Notes: generated by a model not told the origin, from the letters alone. Shown: positions 1 to 6,761, counted from the stretch's first letter. The stretch is DNA of 6,761 nt from Patescibacteria group bacterium UBA5124 (GCA_002414185.1 DHYS01000027.1:29510-36270); one strand, 5' to 3'. Made by a program: numbers and translations.

Positions 1-22
1 TCAGAGTCCTTTATAAATACTC

Positions 23-50
23 TTGCATTTTTCTTTTTTTCGAGTATACT
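23..50 (+). promoter_or_regulatory. Predicted sigma-70-type promoter of the copper operon
   Basis: TTGCAT at 23-28 and TATACT at 45-50 are separated by 16 bases, a near-consensus -35/-10 pair. Transcription would start near position 57, about 36 bases before the csoR start codon. The promoter lies upstream of four closely packed genes and probably drives all of them. Only the sequence match supports it. Confidence 0.6.
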
Positions 51-80
51 ACCTCCACCATAGGTATAGGTTTTATAGGT
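50..80. promoter_or_regulatory. Candidate CsoR operator overlapping the -10 box
   Basis: TACCT (50-54) and AGGTA (62-66) form an inverted repeat with a 7-base spacer, starting at the last base of the -10 box. ATAGG recurs at 60-64, 66-70 and 75-79. CsoR-family operators are typically imperfect palindromes with G/C-rich half-sites flanked by A/T, placed over the promoter of their own operon. Position and symmetry fit autorepression released by copper. The match to known CsoR operators is loose, so the assignment is inferred from context. Confidence 0.4.
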
Positions 81-92
81 TTGCTGTAACGT

Positions 93-368
93 ATGAAAAA
101 GAATCAAGATAAGATCCTTATTTCGCTCAAAAAAGCGAGAACATCTCTAAATAAAATCATCGAAATGATTGAATCAAATCACTACTGTATCAAGGTTATT
201 CAGCAAAATTTAGCTGTCGTTGGACTTTTGAAGTCAGTAAATCTTCAACTTTTGGAGGATCATCTCGGATGTTGTTTTTTCGATGCAGCTAAGGCTAATG
301 ATGAAAAAAAACTCAATGAAATGATTCAAGAAGTACTGACGATAGTAAAGACGGCTCAAAATAAATAA
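93..368 (+). CDS. csoR: CsoR-family copper-sensing transcriptional repressor
   Basis: This is a 91-residue all-helical repressor of the CsoR/RcnR family (DUF156), full length for the family. The copper-binding triad is visible: Cys32 in 'HYC', His57 in 'LLEDHL' and Cys61, with the 25- and 4-residue spacings of the C-H-C set of copper CsoR proteins. This favours Cu(I) over Ni/Co (RcnR). The family binds DNA as a tetramer and releases it when Cu(I) binds. The start at 93 gives the canonical N-terminal helix, and no Shine-Dalgarno sequence is evident before it. The gene is first in the operon, directly behind the promoter and candidate operator, and the next gene begins 18 bases after its TAA. 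It contains no in-frame TGA, so it reads the same in the standard code. Confidence 0.93.
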   Translation: MKKNQDKILISLKKARTSLNKIIEMIESNHYCIKVIQQNLAVVGLLKSVNLQLLEDHLGCCFFDAAKANDEKKLNEMIQEVLTIVKTAQNK

Positions 369-386
369 TTTTACTCTCTTCTAACC

Positions 387-776
387 ATGAAAAAGATTTT
401 AGGACTTTTTAGTCTCTTAGTCTACATCGTGTCAACTAATGCACTTATCCATGCTCAATCCATGCGTATTTTGCCGGATCATCAAATGATGGGGATGTCA
501 TCGTGTCATGGACATCATAGTAATTCTTCCACTAAACAAAGTGTAGATTGTTGTGAACTGGTTTATTCTAATCAATATTCTCATACACAAATCCAACCAA
601 AAGATATTCTCCAGATTATTTCTTTTGTACATCATAGTACTTATCTTGCTAATACAATTGTCTTTCAAGGCGATACGTATAATCTATTTTTAAGTAATTT
701 TTCTCCCTGACGGGATCCCGATATCAAGTATCAAAAATTTTCTGACTTAATGTGAATTGTTGTCGATCTAGCATAG
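387..776 (+). CDS. Small secreted Cys/His/Met-rich protein, probable extracytoplasmic copper binder
   Basis: Residues 1-23 form a signal peptide: a Lys-Lys start, a hydrophobic core and a likely cut after 'IHA'. The next stretch is rich in metal ligands: His32, Met34, Met35, Met37, then 'SCHGHH' (Cys40, His41, His43, His44) and a Cys55-Cys56 pair. Such short exported CHxHH...CC proteins occur in copper and heavy-metal loci and are thought to bind metal outside the cytoplasm. No named family is recognised with certainty. In the standard code it stops at TGA 708-710 (107 residues). With TGA as Gly it runs through 708 and 753 to TAG at 774-776 (129 residues). The 22-residue extension has no recognisable motif and contains a 10-base palindrome, so the true C-terminus is uncertain. 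The gene sits 18 bases after csoR, in the same operon. Confidence 0.7.
711..720. repeat. Perfect 10-base palindrome in the 3' tail of the small secreted protein gene
   Basis: CGGGATCCCG is self-complementary and is the most GC-rich run in its neighbourhood. It follows the TGA at 708-710 directly. No T-run follows and the possible hairpin stem is short, so it is not a convincing terminator. It may be chance or a remnant of a former 3' untranslated region. Confidence 0.3.
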
Positions 777-788
777 GAAACTATATAA

Positions 789-817
789 TTGAAATATAAA
801 ATCAGACTTTTTATATT
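789..817 (+). promoter_or_regulatory. Possible internal promoter before the HMA-permease-cupredoxin gene
   Basis: TTGAAA at 789-794 and TATATT at 812-817 are 17 bases apart, the optimal spacing. The predicted start of transcription is about 824, only some 7 bases before the ATG at 831, which would give a nearly leaderless message. The surroundings are very AT-rich, so a chance match is possible. The 54-base gap here is the widest within the operon. Confidence 0.4.
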
Positions 818-830
818 GTTTTTTGTGCTT

Positions 831-2129
831 ATGAAAAAAATATTTCCTATTCAATGAATGCATTGCAAAAGCTGTGAAATGCTTATAGAATCAGCTTGCA
901 AAGATATTCCCGATATTGTTTATGCCAAAGCTTCTTCAGCTAAATCAACGCTTGAAATAGACGCTAAGAATATTTCTCAGCAATTGGGAAAAACTATCGA
1001 AGATGCTGTTGAAAAGCTTGGTTATCATATGGGAGAAAAAAATACAACTCCTTTTTTTTCCTCTGATAGTATACAACGAATTATTTCACTTCTTACTATT
1101 GTGTTTATCGTTATTGTTATGCTTATTGCTAGGGATCAATGATGGAGTACACAAAATCTTTCTGCTACTCTTGGTAAGTGAAATCTTCTTTTTTATCCGC
1201 TTCTTATTTGATTAGTTGCAGGGATTTCTACCTGTATGGCTTTGGTTGGAGGAGTGATATCTAGTATATCTGCCAAATGGAATGAACAACATCAAAATTT
1301 ATCTTCTCGGCAAAGATTTTTTCCTCAGCTCTATTTTCAAGGAGGAAGAATTTTAGGATTTATTGTTTTGGGAGGATTCTTGGGGATGCTTGGAAATGTC
1401 TTTCTTTTTGATGGACGTGTCATGGGAATTGCAAGTATTCTTGTTGGGATACTTATGTTGATCTTGGGACTAGATCTTACTAAACTATTTCCTCGTATTC
1501 GTACGGTTAGTGCTCGTTTACCATTTATGAAATCATCTCATCCGAGATGAGGAGCTTTTTTGGCGGGAGTACTTACGTTTTTTCTTCCTTGCGGATTTAC
1601 TCTAGCGATGCAGATATTAGCTATATCTAGCGGTAATTTTTGGATGGGAGGATTGATTATGGGATCTTTTGCTCTAGGGACTTTACCTGGATTACTTGGA
1701 ATAGGAGGATTGCTTGCTCGAGCAAAAGGGCAATGAGGAAAAATTCTCTTTAGTATTGTTGGTATTCTTACTTTGTTTTTTGGAGGATATACGATCAATC
1801 AGGGAATAACTTTGGTAGGATACAATGGATCTCGTGAAGCAAATACGTGGACAGAAACTATTACGAAGACTATGACCTATACGGCAGATGGATTACAACC
1901 TCAAGAACTTATTCTCGAAAAAGGTAATCATTATCAGATAGATATTATTCCTGAGACAACGGTTCAATGATGTATGAGTACGATTCTTTTGCCTGGATTG
2001 GATAGCCATATTTCTATGGTTAAAAAAGGTGAACCTATTCATTTCACGTTTACTGCAGATAAAGTAGGAACCTATGAATTTGTCTGTGCGATGGGAGTCT
2101 CTCATCTTGCGAAAATTATTATTCAATAA
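831..2129 (+). CDS. HMA - TauE/DsbD_2-like membrane domain - cupredoxin fusion, copper handling
   Basis: With TGA as Gly this is one 432-residue protein with seven in-frame TGAs (residues 9, 104, 117, 127, 240, 302, 380). Residues 1 to about 68 are a heavy-metal-associated domain with GMHCKSC at 9-15; its first Gly is a TGA codon, so the ATG at 831 is needed to keep the motif. A membrane helix at about 82-103 follows. Then come about six hydrophobic segments (about 118-332) resembling the sulfite exporter TauE/SafE or DsbD_2 type, with Cys135 and Cys254 ('LPCG') on two helices. The C-terminal part (about 350-432) looks like a small cupredoxin, with candidate copper ligands Cys381, Cys419, Met421 and His425. 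Seven membrane spans would place the HMA domain inside and the cupredoxin outside. The likely role is moving Cu+ or electrons across the membrane alongside CopA; the exact activity is inferred. The stop is TAA, 11 bases before copA. Confidence 0.85.
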
Positions 2130-2140
2130 CCCCTATTCTT

Positions 2141-4786
2141 ATGACTAAAATAACTACTTTAGATATCGAGGGAATGCACTGTTCTAGTTGTGCGCTTCTC
2201 ATAGAGAAGTCTCTCAAAAAACTTCCTGGCATAGAAAACGCACATGTTAATTTTGCGAGTAGTCAGGCAATGGTTAAATCAGAAGAAAATATTGATCCCA
2301 ATGTGCTTATCCAGCAAGTCAAAAAATCTGGCTACTCTGCATCGATCAAAGTGGAACATGCTAATGAACAAAAAAAAAGGACGAAAGAAATCAAAATACG
2401 AAAAAATCGCTTACTTAGTGCTGGAATATTTAGTATTCCTATGATTCTCTTTATGGTGTATGATTTTTTTCCTGGTAAGATTGTTGGAGAAAAAATTATT
2501 ATGCCACGAATGGGAATTGTTTCATTACTCCTTACTGCAGGAATATTTGTTATAGGACGTGAGTTTTTTCAAGGAGCGCGATCTGCTCTCAAGATGAAGA
2601 CATTTAATATGTATAGTTTGATTGCTATCGGAACAGGTGTTGCCTTTTTGTTTAGTGTGTATAATTTGATTTTGTTTATTGGATATATAGGTTCTTTCTT
2701 GGGACTTGATGGTATGATGATTCCTAATCTCTATTTTGAGGTAGCAGGACTCTTGATTACCTTTGTAATCTTAGGAAAATATTTGGAAGCTAAAGCTAAA
2801 TGATCAACTTCGCAAGCTATAGTTAAGTTGATGTGATTGTCCGCCAAAACAGCCAAGGTCAAGCAAGGTTATGGTTTTGTAGATGTAGCGATTGATAGTG
2901 TTCAGATTTGAGATATTGTGTTGGTTAAGCCTGGAGAAAGAGTACCTGTGGATGCGGTGATTGTGAGTGGTCATTCGAGTATTGACGAATCTATGCTGAC
3001 GGGAGAAAGTATTCCTGTTGAGAAAACAGTAGGAGACAAAGTGTTTGGATGAACCATGAATACCTTATGAAGCTTTGAATGTAAAGTACATAAAATAGGA
3101 AATGAAACTGCTTTGGCACAAATCATTAGATTGATTCAGGAAGCTCAGTGATCTAAGGCACCCATCCAGTGATTTGCTGATAAGGTATCTGCATGGTTTG
3201 TACCTTCAGTGATCGGAGTAGCAGTTGTAGTCTTTTTGATATGGTTTCTGGTATTAGGGGCTGATATATCTACGTCTTTGATGTATTTTGCAGCGGTGAT
3301 TGTGATTGCCTGTCCTTGTGCTCTTGGGCTTGCGACTCCTACGGCTTTGATGGTATGAATTGGAAAATGAGCTGAACAAGGTATCCTTATCAAAGGAGGG
3401 GAACCTCTAGAAATGTTGTGTAAAGTAGACAGTATTGTGTTTGATAAAACAGGAACGCTTACGGAAGGTAAACCAAAGGTAACGGATGTTGTCTCTTTTG
3501 AAGGAGATCAGAATTCTCTTCTTCAGATTGCAGCGAGTCTTGAACATAGTTCAGAACATCCTCTAGCTGAAGCAATCGTAAACCATGCTCATCAAGAAAA
3601 TACTTCATTGCTTCCTGTTTCATGATTTGAAGCGATTCCTGGAAAGTGAGTAAAATGAATGGTAGATGGTCAGCTTTATTTCTTGTGAACACAGGTTTTG
3701 TTGGCTGATTATAAGATCCCTATTGTGCAGCATACGCAGATAGAATCTTTGGAATCTGAAGGAAAAACAGTTATGCTTTTGGCTACAGAAGAGATTATGA
3801 TAGGAATGATTGCGGTAGCAGATACGGTCAAAAAAGATTCTTATGAAGCGATTAAGCAATTTGTGGCTATGTGAATAGAGGTATATATGGTTACGGGAGA
3901 TAATACAACTACGGCTCAGGCTATTGCTCATCAAGTAGGTATTAGCAATATTTTTGCTCAGGTTCTTCCTCAGGATAAATCTGCCAAAATCAAAGAATTG
4001 CAACAGCAAGGACATATTGTAGCTATGGTTGGAGATGGAATCAATGATGCTCCAGCACTTACTCAAGCTGATGTAGGTATTTCTATGGGATCTGGTGCTG
4101 ATGTAGCTATGGAGTCTGGATGAGTAGTGATTATGAAAAATTCGCTTTTGGATGTAGTGACTGCATTTGTTCTTAGTAGAGCGACAGTAGGCAAAATTAA
4201 ACAAAATATGTTTTTTGCTTTGATATATAATACTATAGGAATACCTATTGCTGCTGGAGTGTTTTCGTCTTGGTGAATTGTGTTGAAGCCGGAATTTGCG
4301 GGACTTGCTATGGCAATGAGTTCCGTTTCGGTTGTACTTAATTCGTTGCTTCTGAGATTTTTTCATCCTAAAAAAATCAACCGAATATCTTGTCTTGCAC
4401 CTTGGATTATGACGATAGTTTTCTTGTGATTTTTCTGGAATACGGGAAGTTGGAAGCCTTTGTCTGCTCAGGAATTTATCGCTCCTACACGTAGCATGGT
4501 AGTTGAATATTCTTTGTTGAGTCATACGCTGCGCACTGCTCCAGATGGAACCTATAAGTTTTTTGTAACTAGTGAAGATTTTGATCTCAAGGATGGTGAA
4601 ATGATACTAGGATATGTGGAAGCTCAGATGATGAAAAAAGAAAAATTATTTAATCAGACGGGGGATTCTTTATTGGACTTCTTCGGAATAGACAAGATTA
4701 CTATCAAGGAAATTCTTGCTCCTACGTTAACTCCTTTGGATTATGCACATATTATGACGGTAAATACTGTGGAAAAACTTAAATAA
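2141..4786 (+). CDS. copA: Cu+-exporting P1B-type ATPase CopA with a C-terminal extension
   Basis: This is an 881-residue protein once 17 in-frame TGAs are read as Gly. Domains in order: HMA with GMHCSSC (11-17); four membrane helices (about 91-220); actuator with TGE (287-289); a membrane pair carrying the CPC copper site (391-393); phosphorylation site DKTGT with Asp435; the SEHP signature (His473-Pro474) of the nucleotide domain; TGD (585-587); GDGIND (631-636); and two helices with Tyr696-Asn697 and Met726-Ser727-Ser728. CPC, YN and MxSS together are the P1B-1 signature of Cu+ efflux ATPases. TGA encodes expected glycines such as IGD (257), GGT (304), GIGKG (406, 410), GKG (503) and SGG (661). 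CopA normally ends soon after the eighth helix. Here about 140 residues follow, with a ninth hydrophobic segment (about 751-770) and a soluble tail. It is the last gene of the operon. No Shine-Dalgarno sequence is seen. Confidence 0.95.
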
Positions 4787-4792
4787 AAAAAT

Positions 4793-4813
4793 ATAAAATT
4801 TTAAAAATTTTAT
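4793..4813. repeat. Perfect AT-only palindrome after copA
   Basis: ATAAAATTTT (4793-4802) and AAAATTTTAT (4804-4813) are exact reverse complements around a single A, starting 6 bases after the copA stop codon. The hairpin would be weak (all A-T) and has no clean T-run, so this is at best a poor bidirectional terminator. It could equally be a protein-binding site or a result of base composition. The rest of the 76-base gap holds only a -10-like box. Confidence 0.4.
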
Positions 4814-4850
4814 TCCGTCTATATCAGTGAATTGAAATTTTTTATCATTT

Positions 4851-4856
4851 TATATT
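4851..4856 (+). promoter_or_regulatory. Possible -10 box of the Thr/Gly-repeat protein gene
   Basis: TATATT lies 6 bases before the ATG at 4863, so transcription would begin at or next to the start codon (leaderless). A TTGAAA at 4832-4837 is only 13 bases upstream of it, too close for a standard -35 element. The site is weakly supported in an AT-rich gap. Confidence 0.25.
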
Positions 4857-4862
4857 CCCCAA

Positions 4863-5600
4863 ATGAAAAATCTAAAACTTTCTTTATCGTTTGCACTTGT
4901 TGTATTGGCACTTCCGTTTGTATTTGCTGAGGAACTGTCAGGTTCTGTGGATACAGGATCAACTACAACTGGTACTGTAATTACAGGTAATGTAACAACA
5001 ACTGGTGATATAATAACAGGATCAACTACTACTGGAACTGTTAGTACGGGTACTACAACAACGGGAAACGTATATTTCTCAGGTGATATCAAAAATGGAT
5101 ATGGTAAGATCAGAGGATATTGGAAATTGATTTATGAAGACTTTGGATATATGTGGAAATTCTTTAAAAAACCACTTACTGGTGATGCACTTAGCGGAGC
5201 TAAAGCAGTTATCAAAGAAAAAAATCAAGCTATCAAAACATTAAATCAAGAAATGAAATCAGCTATGAGTTCTTCTGGAACTATTGATTGGACTGGATAT
5301 ACAGACAAGTTTATTGCTGTTTATGAAACATTTAGAACGAATGCTCTTGTTTATGTAGCATCTGGTAAGGTGGAAAAATTCAATGCATATATTGATTGGA
5401 AAATAACTACTTTGAAAAATAACCTTGCTTATAAAATTAAATCAGTGCAAGCTAAAGAAAAAGCTTATATCAAACAACAAGAAGTTAAGCATCAAAAAGA
5501 ACTTAAAAAACAAGAATTAAAGAAACAACAAGAAATGAAAAAATCCGCTCAAAAGGCTACTCAAGCAGCTAAAAAAGCTGCTAAAAAAGGAGGAAAATAA
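4863..5600 (+). CDS. Secreted protein with Thr/Gly repeats and Lys-rich C-terminal tail, function unknown
   Basis: This is a 245-residue protein with a clear signal peptide (residues 1-22, cut likely after 'FVFA'). Residues 27-75 are a low-complexity Thr/Gly/Val/Ser stretch containing two imperfect 21-residue repeats that begin GSTTTGTV. The middle (about 76-195) is aromatic at first ('GYWKLIYEDFGYMWKFF') and then mostly helical. The last 45 or so residues are dominated by Lys, Gln, Glu and Ala and would form a strongly basic amphipathic helix or coiled coil. No known family is recognised. The Thr-rich linker after the signal peptide suggests an exported or surface protein, and the basic tail might bind DNA, RNA or anionic surface polymers (speculative). 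There is no in-frame TGA: every glycine uses GGN. An intrinsic terminator follows closely, so it is probably a single-gene transcript. Confidence 0.8.
   Translation: MKNLKLSLSFALVVLALPFVFAEELSGSVDTGSTTTGTVITGNVTTTGDIITGSTTTGTVSTGTTTTGNVYFSGDIKNGYGKIRGYWKLIYEDFGYMWKFFKKPLTGDALSGAKAVIKEKNQAIKTLNQEMKSAMSSSGTIDWTGYTDKFIAVYETFRTNALVYVASGKVEKFNAYIDWKITTLKNNLAYKIKSVQAKEKAYIKQQEVKHQKELKKQELKKQQEMKKSAQKATQAAKKAAKKGGK
4956..5081 (+). repeat. Two tandem imperfect 63-base (21-codon) repeats inside the secreted protein gene
   Basis: Units 4956-5018 and 5019-5081 both encode GSTTTGTV followed by a related Thr/Gly run (residues 32-52 and 53-73). The first 25 or so bases of each unit are almost identical at the DNA level and the rest has diverged. 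A duplication of a Thr-rich linker is the simplest explanation. Confidence 0.7.
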
Positions 5601-5623
5601 TTATCTCTTCTTAGTAAAAATTG

Positions 5624-5653
5624 AAAAACCTGGTAGTATTCCAGGTTTTTTTT
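5624..5653 (+). terminator. Intrinsic (rho-independent) terminator
   Basis: A 10-base-pair stem pairs AAAAACCTGG's bases 5624-5633 with 5641-5650. Its core is AACCTGG / CCAGGTT around the 7-base loop TAGTATT. Eight consecutive T's at 5646-5653 cover the 3' arm and beyond. It lies 23 bases after the TAA of the Thr/Gly-repeat protein gene and separates it from the next transcript. Confidence 0.9.
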
Positions 5654-5661
5654 AATTTCTT

Positions 5662-5689
5662 TTGACTTTTTTTTTCAAAAAAATATTAT
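5662..5689 (+). promoter_or_regulatory. Predicted promoter of the last gene
   Basis: TTGACT at 5662-5667 and TATTAT at 5684-5689 are 16 bases apart, close to the sigma-70 consensus. The predicted transcription start near 5696 leaves a leader of about 23 bases before the ATG at 5719. Its place just after a strong terminator supports a new transcription unit. Confidence 0.55.
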
Positions 5690-5718
5690 GCTGGGTGTTT
5701 ATACGTTTTTGTGATATT

Positions 5719-6761
5719 ATGAAAAAAATATTATATTGGTGATTATGATTATTTGTTCTTGGAATAGGAGGATTTTTTCTTGTTTCAGCACAAACCCACC
5801 AGGGGCAAATCGAACTAGATATCCAGCAAGGGAACTCTTGCTGTACCTATGGAAATACGATCAATTTTGGAAATAAGGCGATAAGTTTTAGTGGATATAG
5901 TTTTACGGGAGATTTTTTGTCGAGTATAGGTACGCCGATGTGGAGCTGTATCGATATGTATGGAGTAGAAACGTGATGGACGATGGTTGTTCAGATGCAA
6001 GGGCCGATGACCAGTGAAGCAGGGAATACGATAGCAGAGAGTAATGTACAAATTAGTTATGGAACTACAGAACTTATCTGAGGAAATTGTGTACCTCGTG
6101 CACATAGTGGAGTAGATGTGCCACTAAGTTCTCCGGTAATCTTACTTGAAAAAGATGGACTCAATACCGCAAACTACGGAAGTGTTTGTGCACTACAAAC
6201 TAATAATGTGAGAATGAAGGTAGCTGTCGATCCAGCACAAGCACCAGGAAACTATACGGGGACTATTGTAATCGATATTCCTGGGTTTATGAGTACGTGT
6301 ACGGGAGGTATGCTTGTGCAAGGAGCTGTCTATGATTCTGAAATCGAAGGACTTAGTTATACAGGAAACTTTGGATCATCAGGAGTTACGCTGAGTGGAG
6401 GAAAGTTTACCTATATGATAGGAGAAACGGTGACGTTCTCACTAGGAGGTATGCAGATTGGAAGCTTGGTACCTGCTACGGATAGAAAGGTCTTTTTGCC
6501 AGAAATCTTAGGAAAAGCGAGAACAGATTTGACAGATCAAAAGGTAGTCGAAGTGGCAAGGCTTTTGCAAGGACTCGATCAGGATAATAACGTAGATAAT
6601 GGAATCACGATAGCTAGTAGTGATGCGAGTGCAATCACGGGAAGTCTGAGTGGTTTAGCAATCAATCAAAAACTTACTGATCTAGGAAGACCTGTGAAGA
6701 CAGCTGAAGCTGTTGTATCTCACTTGGAGCAAACCTTGGTTAATAGTTTTATGGAGACAGG
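5719..6761 (+). CDS. Large secreted / surface protein, N-terminal part (cut by window end)
   Basis: The open frame continues past the window; 347 codons are visible. A signal peptide spans residues 1-24 (cut likely after 'LVSA'). Two of its glycines (residues 8 and 10) are TGA codons, and further TGAs encode residues 86 and 121. The mature part is beta-rich with six cysteines (41, 42, 77, 124, 157, 194), an even number that could form disulfides. The stretch near 165-190 ('PGNYTGTIVIDI') ends like many secreted Ig-like or fimbrial-type beta domains. Residues about 208-298 resemble a module common in bacterial surface lipoproteins: a short beta unit with GGKFTYMIGETVTFSLG, then VARLLQGLDQD and NVDNGITI. 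Asp287, Asp289, Asn291 and Asp293 form a possible calcium-binding loop. An adhesin or cell-surface role is inferred. No lipobox Cys follows the signal peptide. Standard-code calling would miss the true start. Confidence 0.8.

Noticed and set aside
1..22. Possible tail of an upstream gene
   Set aside because: Too short to assign; no motif or terminator is visible in these bases.
711..720. CGGGATCCCG as an intrinsic terminator
   Set aside because: The stem would be only three pairs with a minimal loop and no T-run follows.
1003..1215. 70-codon plus-strand frame inside the membrane fusion gene
   Set aside because: It is an out-of-frame shadow of a hydrophobic region; the continuous code-25 frame covers it.
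3620..4525. 301-codon open frame on the minus strand
   Set aside because: It lies wholly inside copA, has a low-complexity Ser/Arg/His/Asn-rich translation with no domain, and is a by-product of codon bias on the coding strand.
831..4786. Cluster of broken genes / pseudogenes (many stop codons in the membrane fusion and copA)
   Set aside because: All interruptions are TGA, never TAA or TAG, the frame never shifts, and the motifs are intact. Recoding explains this; decay does not.
831..4786. TGA read as tryptophan (code 4) or selenocysteine
   Set aside because: TGA falls on invariant glycines (GMHC, IGD, GIGKG, GKG), TGG already serves as Trp, and there are far too many TGAs for selenocysteine.
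4850..5092. 80-codon minus-strand frame with Val/Pro repeats
   Set aside because: It is the antisense of the Thr/Gly repeats in the secreted protein gene, with no start signal or context of its own.
5815..6105. 96-codon minus-strand frame
   Set aside because: It is antisense to the large surface protein, with no recognisable motif or promoter.

Overview
The window reads coherently only if TGA is translated as glycine (genetic code 25). Read that way, six consecutive plus-strand genes fill it. In the standard code the largest genes break into many pieces. The in-frame TGAs fall on invariant glycines, for example the first residue of a GMHCxxC metal-binding motif and several glycine signatures of a P-type ATPase. 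Intact genes end in TAA or TAG. This recoding, together with the AT-rich base composition, points to an uncultivated CPR bacterium of the Absconditabacteria (SR1) / Gracilibacteria (BD1-5) type. I cannot tell which of the two from this window.

Layout: positions 1-92 hold a good sigma-70-type promoter with an inverted repeat over and after the -10 box, a plausible CsoR operator. A copper operon follows: a CsoR copper-sensing repressor (93-368), a small secreted Cys/His/Met-rich protein (387-776), an HMA-TauE/DsbD_2-like membrane-cupredoxin fusion (831-2129, with a possible internal promoter at 789-817), and a Cu+-exporting P1B-type ATPase, CopA (2141-4786), carrying an extra C-terminal membrane segment and a tail of about 110 residues. 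Positions 4787-4862 are a short AT-rich spacer with a perfect palindrome.

Downstream is a probable monocistronic gene for a secreted protein with a Thr/Gly repeat region and a Lys-rich coiled-coil-like tail (4863-5600), closed by a clear intrinsic terminator (5624-5653). A promoter (5662-5689) then precedes a large secreted protein that runs off the window (5719-6761+).

Inferred working model: copper relieves CsoR repression. CopA pumps Cu+ out of the cytoplasm. The HMA-permease-cupredoxin fusion and the small His/Cys-rich exported protein handle copper in or beyond the membrane. The last two genes look like surface or envelope proteins unrelated to copper. I saw no RNA genes, mobile elements or CRISPR arrays.
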